Shown here piece by piece: positions 45,180 to 53,727 of a stretch of DNA of 64,000 bases. Below the pieces are notes generated by a model. That model was not told where the DNA came from and made no database searches. It worked only from the letters and a program-made list of their open reading frames with translations. A program made the translations under genes and the position numbers. The stretch comes from an uncultured Anaerolineae bacterium (lineage in GTDB: Bacteria; Chloroflexota; Anaerolineae; CG2-30-64-16), in contig CAKZKT010000096.1 of the NCBI GenBank assembly GCA_937124585.1, positions 1 through 64,000 of the forward strand, given 5' to 3'. How positions within the stretch are numbered: position 1 is the first letter of the stretch; every line of letters begins with the position of its first letter.

Positions 45180-46021
45180 CGGATCGGTTCCTCGCCGGGC
45201 AGGATGAAGCCATATTTGCGCATGATGGGCCGGCCCTGAGGGCCGTTCACGAATGCGGCGAAGGCACGCGCCGCGGCCTCGTGCGGCGTCCCACGGACGA
45301 CCGCCAGTGCCTGGTCAATCGGCGGGTGCAACGTCTCCGGGATCAACGTCCACCGGCCCGGCACGTCCCCGGCCGCGGCCGGCACGCTGAGCGACAGCGC
45401 CACAATGGCCACGTCCACGTTGCCCGTCTCCGCGTACTGAAGCACCTGGCGCACATTCTCGCCAAACACCAGTCGGGGCCGCACCGTTTCCCAAATGCCA
45501 GCCGTCTCCAGCGCCTGCTGCGCGGCCAGGCCGTAGGGCGCGTGATCGGGATTGGCGATGGCGATGCGACGCACCTCGGGCTGTACCAGATCCTCGACGA
45601 CCGTGACCTGCAGCGGGCTGTCGGCGCGCATCCAGAGCACGATGCGGCCACGGGCGTACACCTGCTTCGTGTCAGGCACGATCAGCCCGCGCTGCTCGAG
45701 CTCTTCGACGAAGCTGATGTTGGCGGACGCAAACACGTCCACGGGCGCGCCCTGTTCGATCTGTTGTGCCAGCTGGCCGGTCGAGCCGAAGTTGAAGACG
45801 ACCCGGTGGCCGGTCTCCGCCTCGAAGCGCTTGCCGATCTCGCTGAACGCGTAGATCAGATCGGCTGCGGCCGAAACCGTGAGCGTGACCGGCCTCGACT
45901 GCTGCACAGGTGCTGCGGGCTGGCAGCCGGCCAGGAACAGAACGGGGACAAGCCAGAACGCCAAACACATACGCACCAGCGCATAACGCTGCCGTCCTCT
46001 GCCGTGAAACAAATCGGTCAT
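45176..46021 (-). CDS. modA: Molybdate-binding lipoprotein
   Basis: The 281-residue product is read from the ATG of MTDLFHGRG. A second ATG (45970) would shorten the signal. The lipobox is LFLAGC. The mature part shows the ModA pattern LTVSAAADLIYAFSEIGKRF, FNFGSTGQLAQQIEQGAPVD, VFASAN, and VIVA-like VDVAIVALS. ModA binds molybdate or tungstate and hands it to ModBC. No Mop-type regulator or ModE is encoded nearby. Confidence 0.9.
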   Translation of the reverse strand: MTDLFHGRGRQRYALVRMCLAFWLVPVLFLAGCQPAAPVQQSRPVTLTVSAAADLIYAFSEIGKRFEAETGHRVVFNFGSTGQLAQQIEQGAPVDVFASANISFVEELEQRGLIVPDTKQVYARGRIVLWMRADSPLQVTVVEDLVQPEVRRIAIANPDHAPYGLAAQQALETAGIWETVRPRLVFGENVRQVLQYAETGNVDVAIVALSLSVPAAAGDVPGRWTLIPETLHPPIDQALAVVRGTPHEAAARAFAAFVNGPQGRPIMRKYGFILPGEEPIR

Positions 46022-46088
46022 TTGGCTTTTCGGCAAGATGACCGGCCGTTGCGGCAGATGCTCCCCATGGCCTGTCGGCCTCCATGCG

Positions 46089-47084
46089 TTACACATAGCG
46101 CGGCAGATGCTCCCGATAGTACGCCAGCGTGCGCGCCAGGCCCTCGCACAGCGGCACGGACGGCTGCCAGCCCAGCGTGGCGCGGATCAGTCGGTCGTCG
46201 GCGTAGTAGTCACCGATGTCAATGCGCTTGCGCTCGGCCGGAAATTCGCGCACGACGAAGCTGCCGCCGCCGTTGACCTCGACCAGGAGCCGGGCAAGCG
46301 CCTCCAGGCTGATCACTTCGAGGCCGCCCAGGTTGAAGACCTGGCCGTCGGCGCGCGGATCGGCGGCCGCCAGCAACAGCGCGGTGACTGCGTCGTCCAC
46401 ATAGGTGAAATCGCGGCGTTGCCCCCCGTCCCACACCTCGAATGGCCGGCCCTCGATCAGCAGCCGCAGCCAGATGCCCAGGAAGGTCTGCCGCGCATCC
46501 TTCACGCGCATGCGCGGGCCGTAGGTGTTGGTCAGGCGCAGCGCCACTGCGCGCAGGCCGTACACGTTGTTGTACAGGATGTGATACCATTCGCCGGCCA
46601 TCTTGTTGATCCCGTTCACATCCACCGGCCGCAGCAGATGCTTCTCGTCCACCGGCAGGGTCTGCGGCTTGCCGTAGATCTGCCGCGTGCTGGCGAAGAC
46701 GATCTTGATGCCCGGATTGTGCTTGCGGCATGATTCCAGGATCGAGAGCTGTGCCCGGCAGTTGATCTCCAGGTCGGTGTACGGATCGCGCATCGAGTCC
46801 AGATGGCTGGTCTGCCCGGCCAGATTGAACAGGTAATCCTGTCCCTGCACCAGGTAGGTCATGCTGTGCTCATCGCGCACGTCGGAGATGTTGACGCGCA
46901 CGCGATTTTCGATGCCGGCGATGTTAAACAGATTGCCGCCGTACTGGGGGATGAGGCTGTCCACCAGCGTGATCTCTGCGTCCAGCGCCACGAGGCGCCG
47001 GGCCAGGTTCGAGCCGATGAAGCCGAGCCCGCCGGTGATCAGGACGCGGCGGCCCGCGAAGATAGAGGCCAGGTCATCGGGCAT
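46089..47084 (-). CDS. NAD-dependent SDR epimerase/dehydratase (nucleotide-sugar type)
   Basis: The 331-residue extended SDR has the NAD motif ITGGLGFIGSNLARRL, LFNLAGQTSHLDSM, KIVFASTRQIYGKP and RLTNTYGPRMRV. In place of the canonical YxxxK, the text is VNGINKMAGEWYH: the Lys is kept but the Tyr position is Asn. A related subfamily shares NGINK-type motifs, so the enzyme may use another base or a different Tyr. The product is probably a modified nucleotide sugar for surface glycans. The adjacent upstream gene is a broken methyltransferase. Confidence 0.85.
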   Translation of the reverse strand: MPDDLASIFAGRRVLITGGLGFIGSNLARRLVALDAEITLVDSLIPQYGGNLFNIAGIENRVRVNISDVRDEHSMTYLVQGQDYLFNLAGQTSHLDSMRDPYTDLEINCRAQLSILESCRKHNPGIKIVFASTRQIYGKPQTLPVDEKHLLRPVDVNGINKMAGEWYHILYNNVYGLRAVALRLTNTYGPRMRVKDARQTFLGIWLRLLIEGRPFEVWDGGQRRDFTYVDDAVTALLLAAADPRADGQVFNLGGLEVISLEALARLLVEVNGGGSFVVREFPAERKRIDIGDYYADDRLIRATLGWQPSVPLCEGLARTLAYYREHLPRYV

Positions 47085-47126
47085 AATCGTTCTACCCCGT
47101 GAAAGCGTCTTGGCTGCTTGTCTGCA

Positions 47127-47901
47127 TCAGGGCTTGACCAGGATCCAGAGGTGAGTCGGCAGGATCGGCTTGACCAGCGGCAGGATCGGCCCGAGCCAGC
47201 GCATCAGTGTGCGCGCGGCCGGCCCAGACAGGTAGAACGGGGCCAGAGTCGGCGAGGTCAGCACGCGCACGGTGAAGTCGAGCACCTCGAAATGCTGTGC
47301 GGCCAGCGCGCGCAGCTGGTGATACGGCCGTAGCTGGCCAGCCGTGAAGCGCCAGTCGCCGCGCACAATCCCCACCTGTTCCAACCAGCACACCATCCTC
47401 GGTGACAGCGTGGCCAGCCAGGGCAGGCAGTTCTCCCGGGCCGCTAGGCCCCACAGGTTGCGCGCGCTGAAGAAACAGAGGCCCCGCGGCTTCAGCACGC
47501 GCGCAATCTCCGCGAAGAGGCCAGCCACATCGCCGACGTACTGGTAGACCTGATTGCAGATGACCAGGTCGAACGCCACATCTCGACACGGCAGCGCCAG
47601 TGCAGAGCCAGCCACCGGATGGGCTCGTTCTGCAGCGGCCCGCTGCCCGGCAAACCGGCCGAGCGCCTCTCGATCTACATCAATGCCGACGACCAGGGCA
47701 TGGCGCTCGGCCAGCGCGCGCCATGACGCCGGTAGAGCAGCCGATATCCAGACAATGCCAGGCGGCAGACTCTTGAAGAGTGATGCCGCCCGCAGCGGTG
47801 ACCTGCGCCAGCAATGCCAGGATCTTCTCGGCGTGCGTCCGGCGGCCGGCCAGATCATACATGGCCGGGTCGTGCGCGGCATAGTTACGGCTTCCGATCA
47901 T
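47127..47901 (-). pseudogene. Class I SAM-dependent methyltransferase with a +1 frameshift
   Basis: The start reads MIGSRNYAAHDPAMYDLAGR ... CLDIGCSTGVMA (SAM motif I). After a GCGCGCGC run at about 47714-47721 the coding frame moves by one. It then continues as LAERHALVVGIDVDREALGR, FDLVICNQVYQYVGDVAGLF and EIARVLKPRGLCFFSARN to the normal end with a hydrophobic tail. Both halves are needed for SAM binding. One extra base in the GC run explains the shift. It could be a real mutation or an assembly error. The intact protein would be about 257 residues, a UbiE-like methyltransferase. Confidence 0.75.
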
Positions 47902-47990
47902 TTTTCAATTATACCAGAGGTCGAACGATGGCCGAAAGTCGGCCGCATCGGGCTGCGGCAGCGGCTTTTTTTCGCCGCCTGTTTCACCTG

Positions 47991-47999
47991 TGATACAAT
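47991..47999 (+). promoter_or_regulatory. Extended -10 promoter giving a leaderless transcript
   Basis: TGATACAAT (TGn plus TACAAT) ends eight bases before the ATG of the flippase-like gene. Transcription would start at or within a base or two of that ATG. No Shine-Dalgarno is present, consistent with leaderless translation. Confidence 0.5.
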
Positions 48000-48006
48000 C
48001 GTCTGC

Positions 48007-48921
48007 ATGCGAATCCCGTGGACACGGCTGATCAAAGGAGCGGTTCTGCTGGCAGCCCTGGGTTTCCTGGCGGCTCTGGTGCATAGCCAGTGGACGGTTT
48101 TGCAGCAATATGAGTGGCGGCTGGCCCCAGGGTGGGCGCTGGCGGCCCTGATCGGCATCGAGCTGGCCTGGCTCTTCGAGGCAGCCACCTGGCGCATGAT
48201 TCTGACCGGCCTCGGCGGCGTTCTGCCCATCCGACAGAGCTATCTCGCCTGGTTTCTGAGCAACATTTTGCGCTATATCCCCGGCAACATCTGGCAATTT
48301 CTGGGCATGGCCGAGCTGGCGCACGAGGACGGGGTGCCGCGTCTAGTGACCCTGACGAGCATTGTATTGCACCAGGTGATCTCCACGGCGGCTGGTGTTG
48401 TGCTGGCGGCGTGTTTCTTCGCGCTGTTCGGCAACGGCGATTGGCTGAGTTACTTCCGACCGTTGCTCCTGATGGCGCCTCTCGGCCTGTTCCTGTTGCA
48501 GCCGCAGATGCTGGAGCGGGCGCTCAACTGGCTGTTGGGCAAAATGGGACGGCCTTCGATCCGCGTGTCCCTTTCCTGGCGGCAGATCTGGGCGCTGGTG
48601 GTCCGCTACCTCGTGGTCTGGCTCCTCATGGGGCTGAGCTTCGCCGCGCTGGTGCGCGCGGTCACGCCGGTGGATTGGCCCGCCGTCGCGTATCTCGTTG
48701 CTTCTTGGGCGGCCGCGTATGCCATCGGCTATCTGACCCTGTTGACGCCGGCCGGGCTGGGCGTGCGTGAGGGCGCGCTGACCCTCCTCCTCTTTCCGAT
48801 CGCGCCGCCGGGCGTGGCAGCCGTGATCGCGCTCGTCGCCCGGCTGTGGATGGTGCTGGGCGAGGTGCTTGCCGCGGCCGTGGTGCTGGCCGTGCGCGCA
48901 ACGGGACGGCGGAGGCGATGA
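48007..48921 (+). CDS. Lysylphosphatidylglycerol synthase TM-region-like (UPF0104) membrane protein
   Basis: The 304-residue, roughly 8-TM protein is read from the ATG after the extended -10. The pattern FLSNILRYIPGNIWQFLGMA, ARLWMVLGEVLAAAVVLAVR and LTPAGLGVREGALTLLLFPI matches the LPG-synthase TM region / AglD-like family. It has no catalytic lysyltransferase domain. Members act in lipid flipping or glycolipid transfer. It leads a plus-strand run of glycosyltransferase genes and overlaps the next start. Confidence 0.85.
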   Translation: MRIPWTRLIKGAVLLAALGFLAALVHSQWTVLQQYEWRLAPGWALAALIGIELAWLFEAATWRMILTGLGGVLPIRQSYLAWFLSNILRYIPGNIWQFLGMAELAHEDGVPRLVTLTSIVLHQVISTAAGVVLAACFFALFGNGDWLSYFRPLLLMAPLGLFLLQPQMLERALNWLLGKMGRPSIRVSLSWRQIWALVVRYLVVWLLMGLSFAALVRAVTPVDWPAVAYLVASWAAAYAIGYLTLLTPAGLGVREGALTLLLFPIAPPGVAAVIALVARLWMVLGEVLAAAVVLAVRATGRRRR

Positions 48922-51524
48922 TGGCCGGTCGGGGACGCACATGGTCGGGCCTCGATCGGCATGCGCGCCGGCTGGTGTCCGGCCTGCAGCCGGCGACCCT
49001 GGTCGTCCTGGTCGCCATGCTGCTTTTCACTGTCTGGTTCTCGGCCTACAGCATCCGCCTGCACGAAGCGCACCGCACGCATAAGGCCGACCTGGGCCAG
49101 ATTGACCTGGCGATCTGGAACACCGCACACGGCCGCTTTGTCCAGGAGATCAAGGACGATCGGGTGAGCACCCGGCTGACCGATCACGTCGAGCCGATCT
49201 TCCTGCCGGTGTCGCTGATCTTCTGGCTGTGGGATGATGTGCGCGCGTTGCTGATCCTGCAGGCGGCGTTGCTGGCGGCTGGCGCCTGGCCGATTTATCG
49301 GATCGCCTTGCAACGTTTTGGCCGCGTGGCCGACGATGCGCTGTCTGTTTCGGCTGCGTCATGGCCGGCCGCGATCTTCGCGTTGGCCTATCTGCTGATG
49401 CCCGCGTTGCAGGCGGCGGCCGTCGCCGAGTTTCATGCCCTGGCGCTGGCCCCGGCGTTCATCGCCTGGGCGCTGTGGGCGGCCGAAGCCCGGCGCTGGG
49501 CCCGGTTCGTCGCGGCCTCGGTGGTGCTGATGAGCGTGCAAGAGGGGATGGCGCTGCTGGCGGCCGGATTGGGCGTCTATGCATTGGCGCTGGGCGCACG
49601 CCTCGCGGCCGACGGCCGCTCGCCGCAGCAACATCGCGGCGGCGACAGGACAGGGGGGACCGCCTTCGTCAATCCGGCGCTCCTGGCCGGCGCAGCGGTC
49701 CTGGTTTTGGGCCTGGCCTGGTTTTACGTCGCCACCTTCATCATCATCCCGCATCATGCTGCACAGGTCTACGGCGTGGCACAGACCCCCTACGTGGCGC
49801 GCTACGGCGAGCTGGGCGAGAGTTTCGGCGATGTGCTCAAATCGCTCGTCACGCGGCCGCATGTGGCGCTGCGCATCGCGCTGGAGCCGCCCCGGGCCGG
49901 CTATCTGATCCGTTTACTGGCCGGGACGGGCTTCCTGGCTGTGCTCGGCCCGGAGATCCTTCTGCTGAGCGCGCCGTTGTTGCTTGCCAACCTCTTCAGC
50001 TCCTTTCCGATGCAGTATTTCGGCGAACTGCACTACTCAGCCCCGCTGGCGCCCTACCTGATCGTGGCGGCGATGACGGGGTTGCGCCGTTTCCGCAGCC
50101 AGGCCCGGCCGCTGACCGGTCCGCGCGCTGCCCTCATCGTGGGGCTGGCGCTGCTCGCCGTCGGCGCGCTGAGCCGTCAGGTGCAGGCCGGGTACACGCC
50201 CATCGGCAGCGAATTCCAGCGCCTCGGCCCCGGCTGGCCGGCGGTCACCGCGCATGAGCGCCTGCTCTCCCGATTTGCCCGGCAGATCCCGGCCGACGCG
50301 GCGCTCAGCACAACGACCAATCTCTACCCGCATCTCAGCCACCGGCCGCTCATCTATCAGTTCCCGTGGCTGGGCCAGGCCGAATGGGCGCTGATAGACG
50401 TGACGGTCTCCGGCGACGCCCACCCGGCCGATGTCCGTCGCGAGGCGCTGCGCCTGCTGGAGACCGGCTGGGGCGTGGTGGATGCGGCGGACGGCTATCT
50501 GCTGCTGGCGCGCGGCCGCGGCGAGGTGACGATCCCGGACGCGTTTTACGATTTCGCACGCGCCTCGCTGGGCACAGCACCGCAATTTGAGCTCGACATA
50601 ACATACGGCGGCCGGCTCAAGCTCATCGGCTACGATCTGGCCGACAACCCGAAATGGCGTCGCACCGTGCTCCGGCTCTACTGGCAGCCGGTCGCGCCGC
50701 TGCCGGCCGACACGCGCCTCGTCTGGTGGATCGTTGGGCCGGATGGCGAGACCGCGGCCGACGGTGCCGTGGAGCCGATGCCGGCGCTCTTTTGGTATCC
50801 GCCGGCGAGCTGGCAGGTCGGGGAGACGGTGGTGGTGAGCACGCTACCGATGTTGCTGCCGCGTGCCTGGGCGCCCGTCGTGGCCGTGGAGGCAGAGGGC
50901 CGGCGCTGGCTGCCCGCAGTCGGCCAACGCCCTGCGGCCGAGCCGGTGCAGGCGACGTCGGCGGGCGAGGCCGTCCTGCCGGCGTGGGAGCGCCAGGCCG
51001 GCTGGCTGGCGCCTGCAGGCGAGCCGCGCGAAAAATATCCGGTGCAGGCGCGTTTTACAGGTGAAGGCTGGAGCGTGCGCCTGACCGACATGGCATGGCG
51101 GTCGGCGATCGCGCCCGGCCATCGCTTCGCGCTGGCATTGCGCTGGGCCGCAGATGAGGGCCCGGCCCCGCGCAACTATCGCGTCTTCGTCCACCTGCGC
51201 AACGCGCAGGGCCAGACGATCGGCCATGGCGATGCCACCCCGACCTGGTTCAGCCCGTTGCCGGTGAGCCGCTGGCCGCGACCGTTCGCAACCTGGTCGG
51301 CCTACGGTGTGCCCGTGCCGTCTGACGCCGCGGCGGGGGAATACACGCTCGTAATCGGCTGGTACGATTATGAGACCGGCAAGCGCCTGAACGCCGACAG
51401 CGCCGCGGGGAACAGCCCGACCACGGAATTCGTCTTGGGGAAGGTCGTGATAGATCCGCTGGCCGGCCCGCGACCCGACCTGTGCTGCCTGATGGCGACG
51501 GCGTGTTGCGGTTCGCAGGAGTAG
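48921..51524 (+). CDS. DUF2079 membrane protein
   Basis: The 867-residue product is read from the second ATG of ATGATG, with GGAGG five bases upstream. The N-terminal half has about ten TM helices and the DUF2079 pattern FDLAIWN-like LGQIDLAIWNTAHGRFVQEI, LTDHVEPIFLPVSLIFWLWD and MPALQAAAVAEFHALALAPA. DUF2079 is related to GT-C glycosyltransferases. The C-terminal third is a soluble beta-rich region resembling the tail of the next gene's product (LTDMAWRSAIAPGHRFALAL, VFVHLRNAQGQTIGHGDATP). It probably transfers sugars from lipid carriers outside the membrane. Confidence 0.85.
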   Translation: MAGRGRTWSGLDRHARRLVSGLQPATLVVLVAMLLFTVWFSAYSIRLHEAHRTHKADLGQIDLAIWNTAHGRFVQEIKDDRVSTRLTDHVEPIFLPVSLIFWLWDDVRALLILQAALLAAGAWPIYRIALQRFGRVADDALSVSAASWPAAIFALAYLLMPALQAAAVAEFHALALAPAFIAWALWAAEARRWARFVAASVVLMSVQEGMALLAAGLGVYALALGARLAADGRSPQQHRGGDRTGGTAFVNPALLAGAAVLVLGLAWFYVATFIIIPHHAAQVYGVAQTPYVARYGELGESFGDVLKSLVTRPHVALRIALEPPRAGYLIRLLAGTGFLAVLGPEILLLSAPLLLANLFSSFPMQYFGELHYSAPLAPYLIVAAMTGLRRFRSQARPLTGPRAALIVGLALLAVGALSRQVQAGYTPIGSEFQRLGPGWPAVTAHERLLSRFARQIPADAALSTTTNLYPHLSHRPLIYQFPWLGQAEWALIDVTVSGDAHPADVRREALRLLETGWGVVDAADGYLLLARGRGEVTIPDAFYDFARASLGTAPQFELDITYGGRLKLIGYDLADNPKWRRTVLRLYWQPVAPLPADTRLVWWIVGPDGETAADGAVEPMPALFWYPPASWQVGETVVVSTLPMLLPRAWAPVVAVEAEGRRWLPAVGQRPAAEPVQATSAGEAVLPAWERQAGWLAPAGEPREKYPVQARFTGEGWSVRLTDMAWRSAIAPGHRFALALRWAADEGPAPRNYRVFVHLRNAQGQTIGHGDATPTWFSPLPVSRWPRPFATWSAYGVPVPSDAAAGEYTLVIGWYDYETGKRLNADSAAGNSPTTEFVLGKVVIDPLAGPRPDLCCLMATACCGSQE

Positions 51525-51537
51525 GGGAAATCGGCAG

Positions 51538-53592
51538 ATGAGGCTGGACGCATCACGTTTGACGCCCGACGTTGCGCGTTGCGCGTTGCGCGTTTCACGC
51601 TTGCTGCTGCTCGTGCTCGTGGCAGCCTTCGCGCTGCGCGTCCATCGCCTAGCCGCGCAAAGCCTTTGGTACGACGAGGCGGTCACCGCGTATGTGGCCG
51701 GCCAGGATCTCGCCGGGCTGACGCGTTGGACGGCCGAGGACATCCAGCCACCGTTGTACTACTATGTGGTGGCCGGCTGGATGGCAGTGGCCGGTCGAAG
51801 CGAGTGGGCGCTGCGTTTTCCCTCGGTTGTCTGGAGCGTGTTGACGGTCGCGCTGGCCTGGACGTTGGCGCGGCGATTGCTGGCCTCTCGAACGGCCGCG
51901 TTGCTGGCGGCGCTGCTGTGTGCGTGCTCGCCCCTTCATGTGTATTACGCCCAGGAAGCCCGCATGTACACGCAGTTGACCTTCCTGGGCATGCTGGCCG
52001 GCTATGCGCTGCTGCGGGCGTGGACGGCTGGCCGTCGCGCGCGCGGCTGGTGGGCGCTGTTCGTCATCGCGGCGGTTGCAGCGCTCTACACGCATTATTT
52101 CGCCGCGTTTTTGCTGCTGGCCTATGGGCTGTGCGTGCTGGTTGCGCTGATCGTCGGGCTGGTACAAGCGCGCCGCACCGCGCAGTGGCGCATCGTGACG
52201 GTGGCGCGGCGCGGCGTGACGGCCATCCTGTCCGCCCTGGCGATCATCGTGTTTTATCTGCCCTGGCTGCCCGCCATGCTCACGCGCTATCGGGTGGATC
52301 GCTCCTACTGGCACGGCGCGCTGAAGCTCGGCGAGGCGTTGCGCCACGTGGCCATCAGCTTCACCGCCGGCGCGCCGGAGATGATGCTCGAACCGAACGC
52401 GGTGCGCCTGCTGCCGTGGTTCGGCCTGGCGCTGGTCGCGGCGCTGAGCGGGCTGATCGGGCAGGGCTGGCCGCGTCGGGGGCCAGATGACCGGCGTGGG
52501 CATGCCGACGCCGGCCGGAAGCACATGGCCGTGATGTCGCTCGTTCTGCTCACCTGCCTGCTCGTGCCGATCCTCGGCATCCTGGCGCTGGCCTCGCGCA
52601 CGCCCAAGTTCAACGCGCGCTACCTGATGCTGGCGTCGCCGGCCTATCTGGTGCTACTGGCCGGCGGCATGGCGGCGTGGCTGCGATGGCCAGGCCGGCG
52701 TCTGTGGCACCTCATGGGCCGGGCGGGAACTGTCGTCGTCTTGGGCTTCTTGCTCTGGGTCTCGTTCGCCTCGCTGCGGAACTGGTTCGGCGACTGGGCT
52801 TTCGCCAAGGCGCAGTGGCGCGATCTGACCGCGTTCGTGCGGTCGCAGATCGCGGCCGACGAGATGGTGGTGCTGGTGTCGGGCCATGCCTGGCCGGCGT
52901 GGGACTATTACGCTCCCGACCTGCCGCGGCTTCGCCTGCCCGAGCTGGACATCCTGGATGTGGAGGCTGTGCTCGGCTTCGATGACGGGCCGGCGCTGGG
53001 CCGGGCGTTGGCCGGCAGGCGAGGGGTGTGGCTGGTGCGTTGGCAGGCAGAGGCAGTGGATCCGGTCGGCTTCGCGGCCTATTTTTTGGACCGCATCGGC
53101 GTTGAACAGCCGCAGCCGCGACATTTCTGGCACCTCGAGCTGCGCCATTGGCGCCTGAACGAAGACACGACCATTGCCCCGGCGCCTGCTCCGATGCACG
53201 CTGACGGCGCCAACTACGCGCACAAGCTGGCGCTCATCGGCTGGGACGATCCGCGGGATCGCGTGCTCACCGTCTACTGGCAGCCGCTCAACCGGATGAC
53301 CGCCGACTATCGGGTCTCGTTGATCCTGATGGATGAAGCAGGCCGGGAAGTGGGGCGCTGGGACGGCCGGCCGGCGGGCTACGACTACCCGACCACCCGC
53401 TGGCAGCCCGGCCGGCCAGTCTTTGGCCGCTATCCGCTGCCCCTGCCCGAAGCGGCAGCCGCCGGAAACTACTACGTCTCTCTGGCCGTCTACGATGACG
53501 CCGACCCTGCGGGCCTGGATATCCGGGACGTGGCCGACAACCCTGCGGGCAAGCGTGTGCGGCTGGGGCCGCTGCGCCTCGGTGACCGCTGA
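51538..53592 (+). CDS. Glycosyltransferase family 39 (ArnT/PMT-like) membrane protein
   Basis: The 684-residue GT-C enzyme has the PMT/ArnT entrance motif SLWYDEAVTAYVAG, DIQPPLYYYVVAGWM and ARMYTQLTFLGMLAGYALLR, about ten TM helices, and a C-terminal soluble beta-domain. It transfers a sugar from a polyprenyl carrier to a lipid or protein. The first twenty residues are encoded partly by GTTGCGC heptamer-like repeats (DVARCALRVSR), so the exact start is uncertain. Its C-terminal domain resembles that of the DUF2079 protein before it. Confidence 0.88.
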   Translation: MRLDASRLTPDVARCALRVSRLLLLVLVAAFALRVHRLAAQSLWYDEAVTAYVAGQDLAGLTRWTAEDIQPPLYYYVVAGWMAVAGRSEWALRFPSVVWSVLTVALAWTLARRLLASRTAALLAALLCACSPLHVYYAQEARMYTQLTFLGMLAGYALLRAWTAGRRARGWWALFVIAAVAALYTHYFAAFLLLAYGLCVLVALIVGLVQARRTAQWRIVTVARRGVTAILSALAIIVFYLPWLPAMLTRYRVDRSYWHGALKLGEALRHVAISFTAGAPEMMLEPNAVRLLPWFGLALVAALSGLIGQGWPRRGPDDRRGHADAGRKHMAVMSLVLLTCLLVPILGILALASRTPKFNARYLMLASPAYLVLLAGGMAAWLRWPGRRLWHLMGRAGTVVVLGFLLWVSFASLRNWFGDWAFAKAQWRDLTAFVRSQIAADEMVVLVSGHAWPAWDYYAPDLPRLRLPELDILDVEAVLGFDDGPALGRALAGRRGVWLVRWQAEAVDPVGFAAYFLDRIGVEQPQPRHFWHLELRHWRLNEDTTIAPAPAPMHADGANYAHKLALIGWDDPRDRVLTVYWQPLNRMTADYRVSLILMDEAGREVGRWDGRPAGYDYPTTRWQPGRPVFGRYPLPLPEAAAAGNYYVSLAVYDDADPAGLDIRDVADNPAGKRVRLGPLRLGDR

Positions 53593-53599
53593 GGGCGTT

Positions 53600-53628
53600 T
53601 TGACGGACGACTCGTCGTCTGATAGACT
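53600..53628 (+). promoter_or_regulatory. Promoter with inverted-repeat spacer for the secreted lipoprotein
   Basis: TTGACG and TAGACT are separated by exactly 17 bases. The spacer contains the inverted repeat GACGACTCGTCGTC, a plausible operator. The transcript would have about 95 bases of leader, which contains the degenerate palindromic repeat. Confidence 0.6.
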
Positions 53629-53635
53629 TAATCAC

Positions 53636-53662
53636 CCGTGCCAGGCACTCTGGGAGATGCCT
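53636..53662. repeat. Degenerate copy of the GTGCCAGGCAC palindrome
   Basis: CGTGCCAGGCACTCTGG is followed by a decayed right arm (AGATGCCTGCG). It is closest to the units at 17021-17170. It lies in the untranslated leader of the lipoprotein gene. Confidence 0.75.
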
Positions 53663-53727
53663 GCGAAGTCCTGCGAGAGCAGGGGCACGGAGACGCAGCC
53701 AACTGGATCATCTTCTGGAGGTCACCT

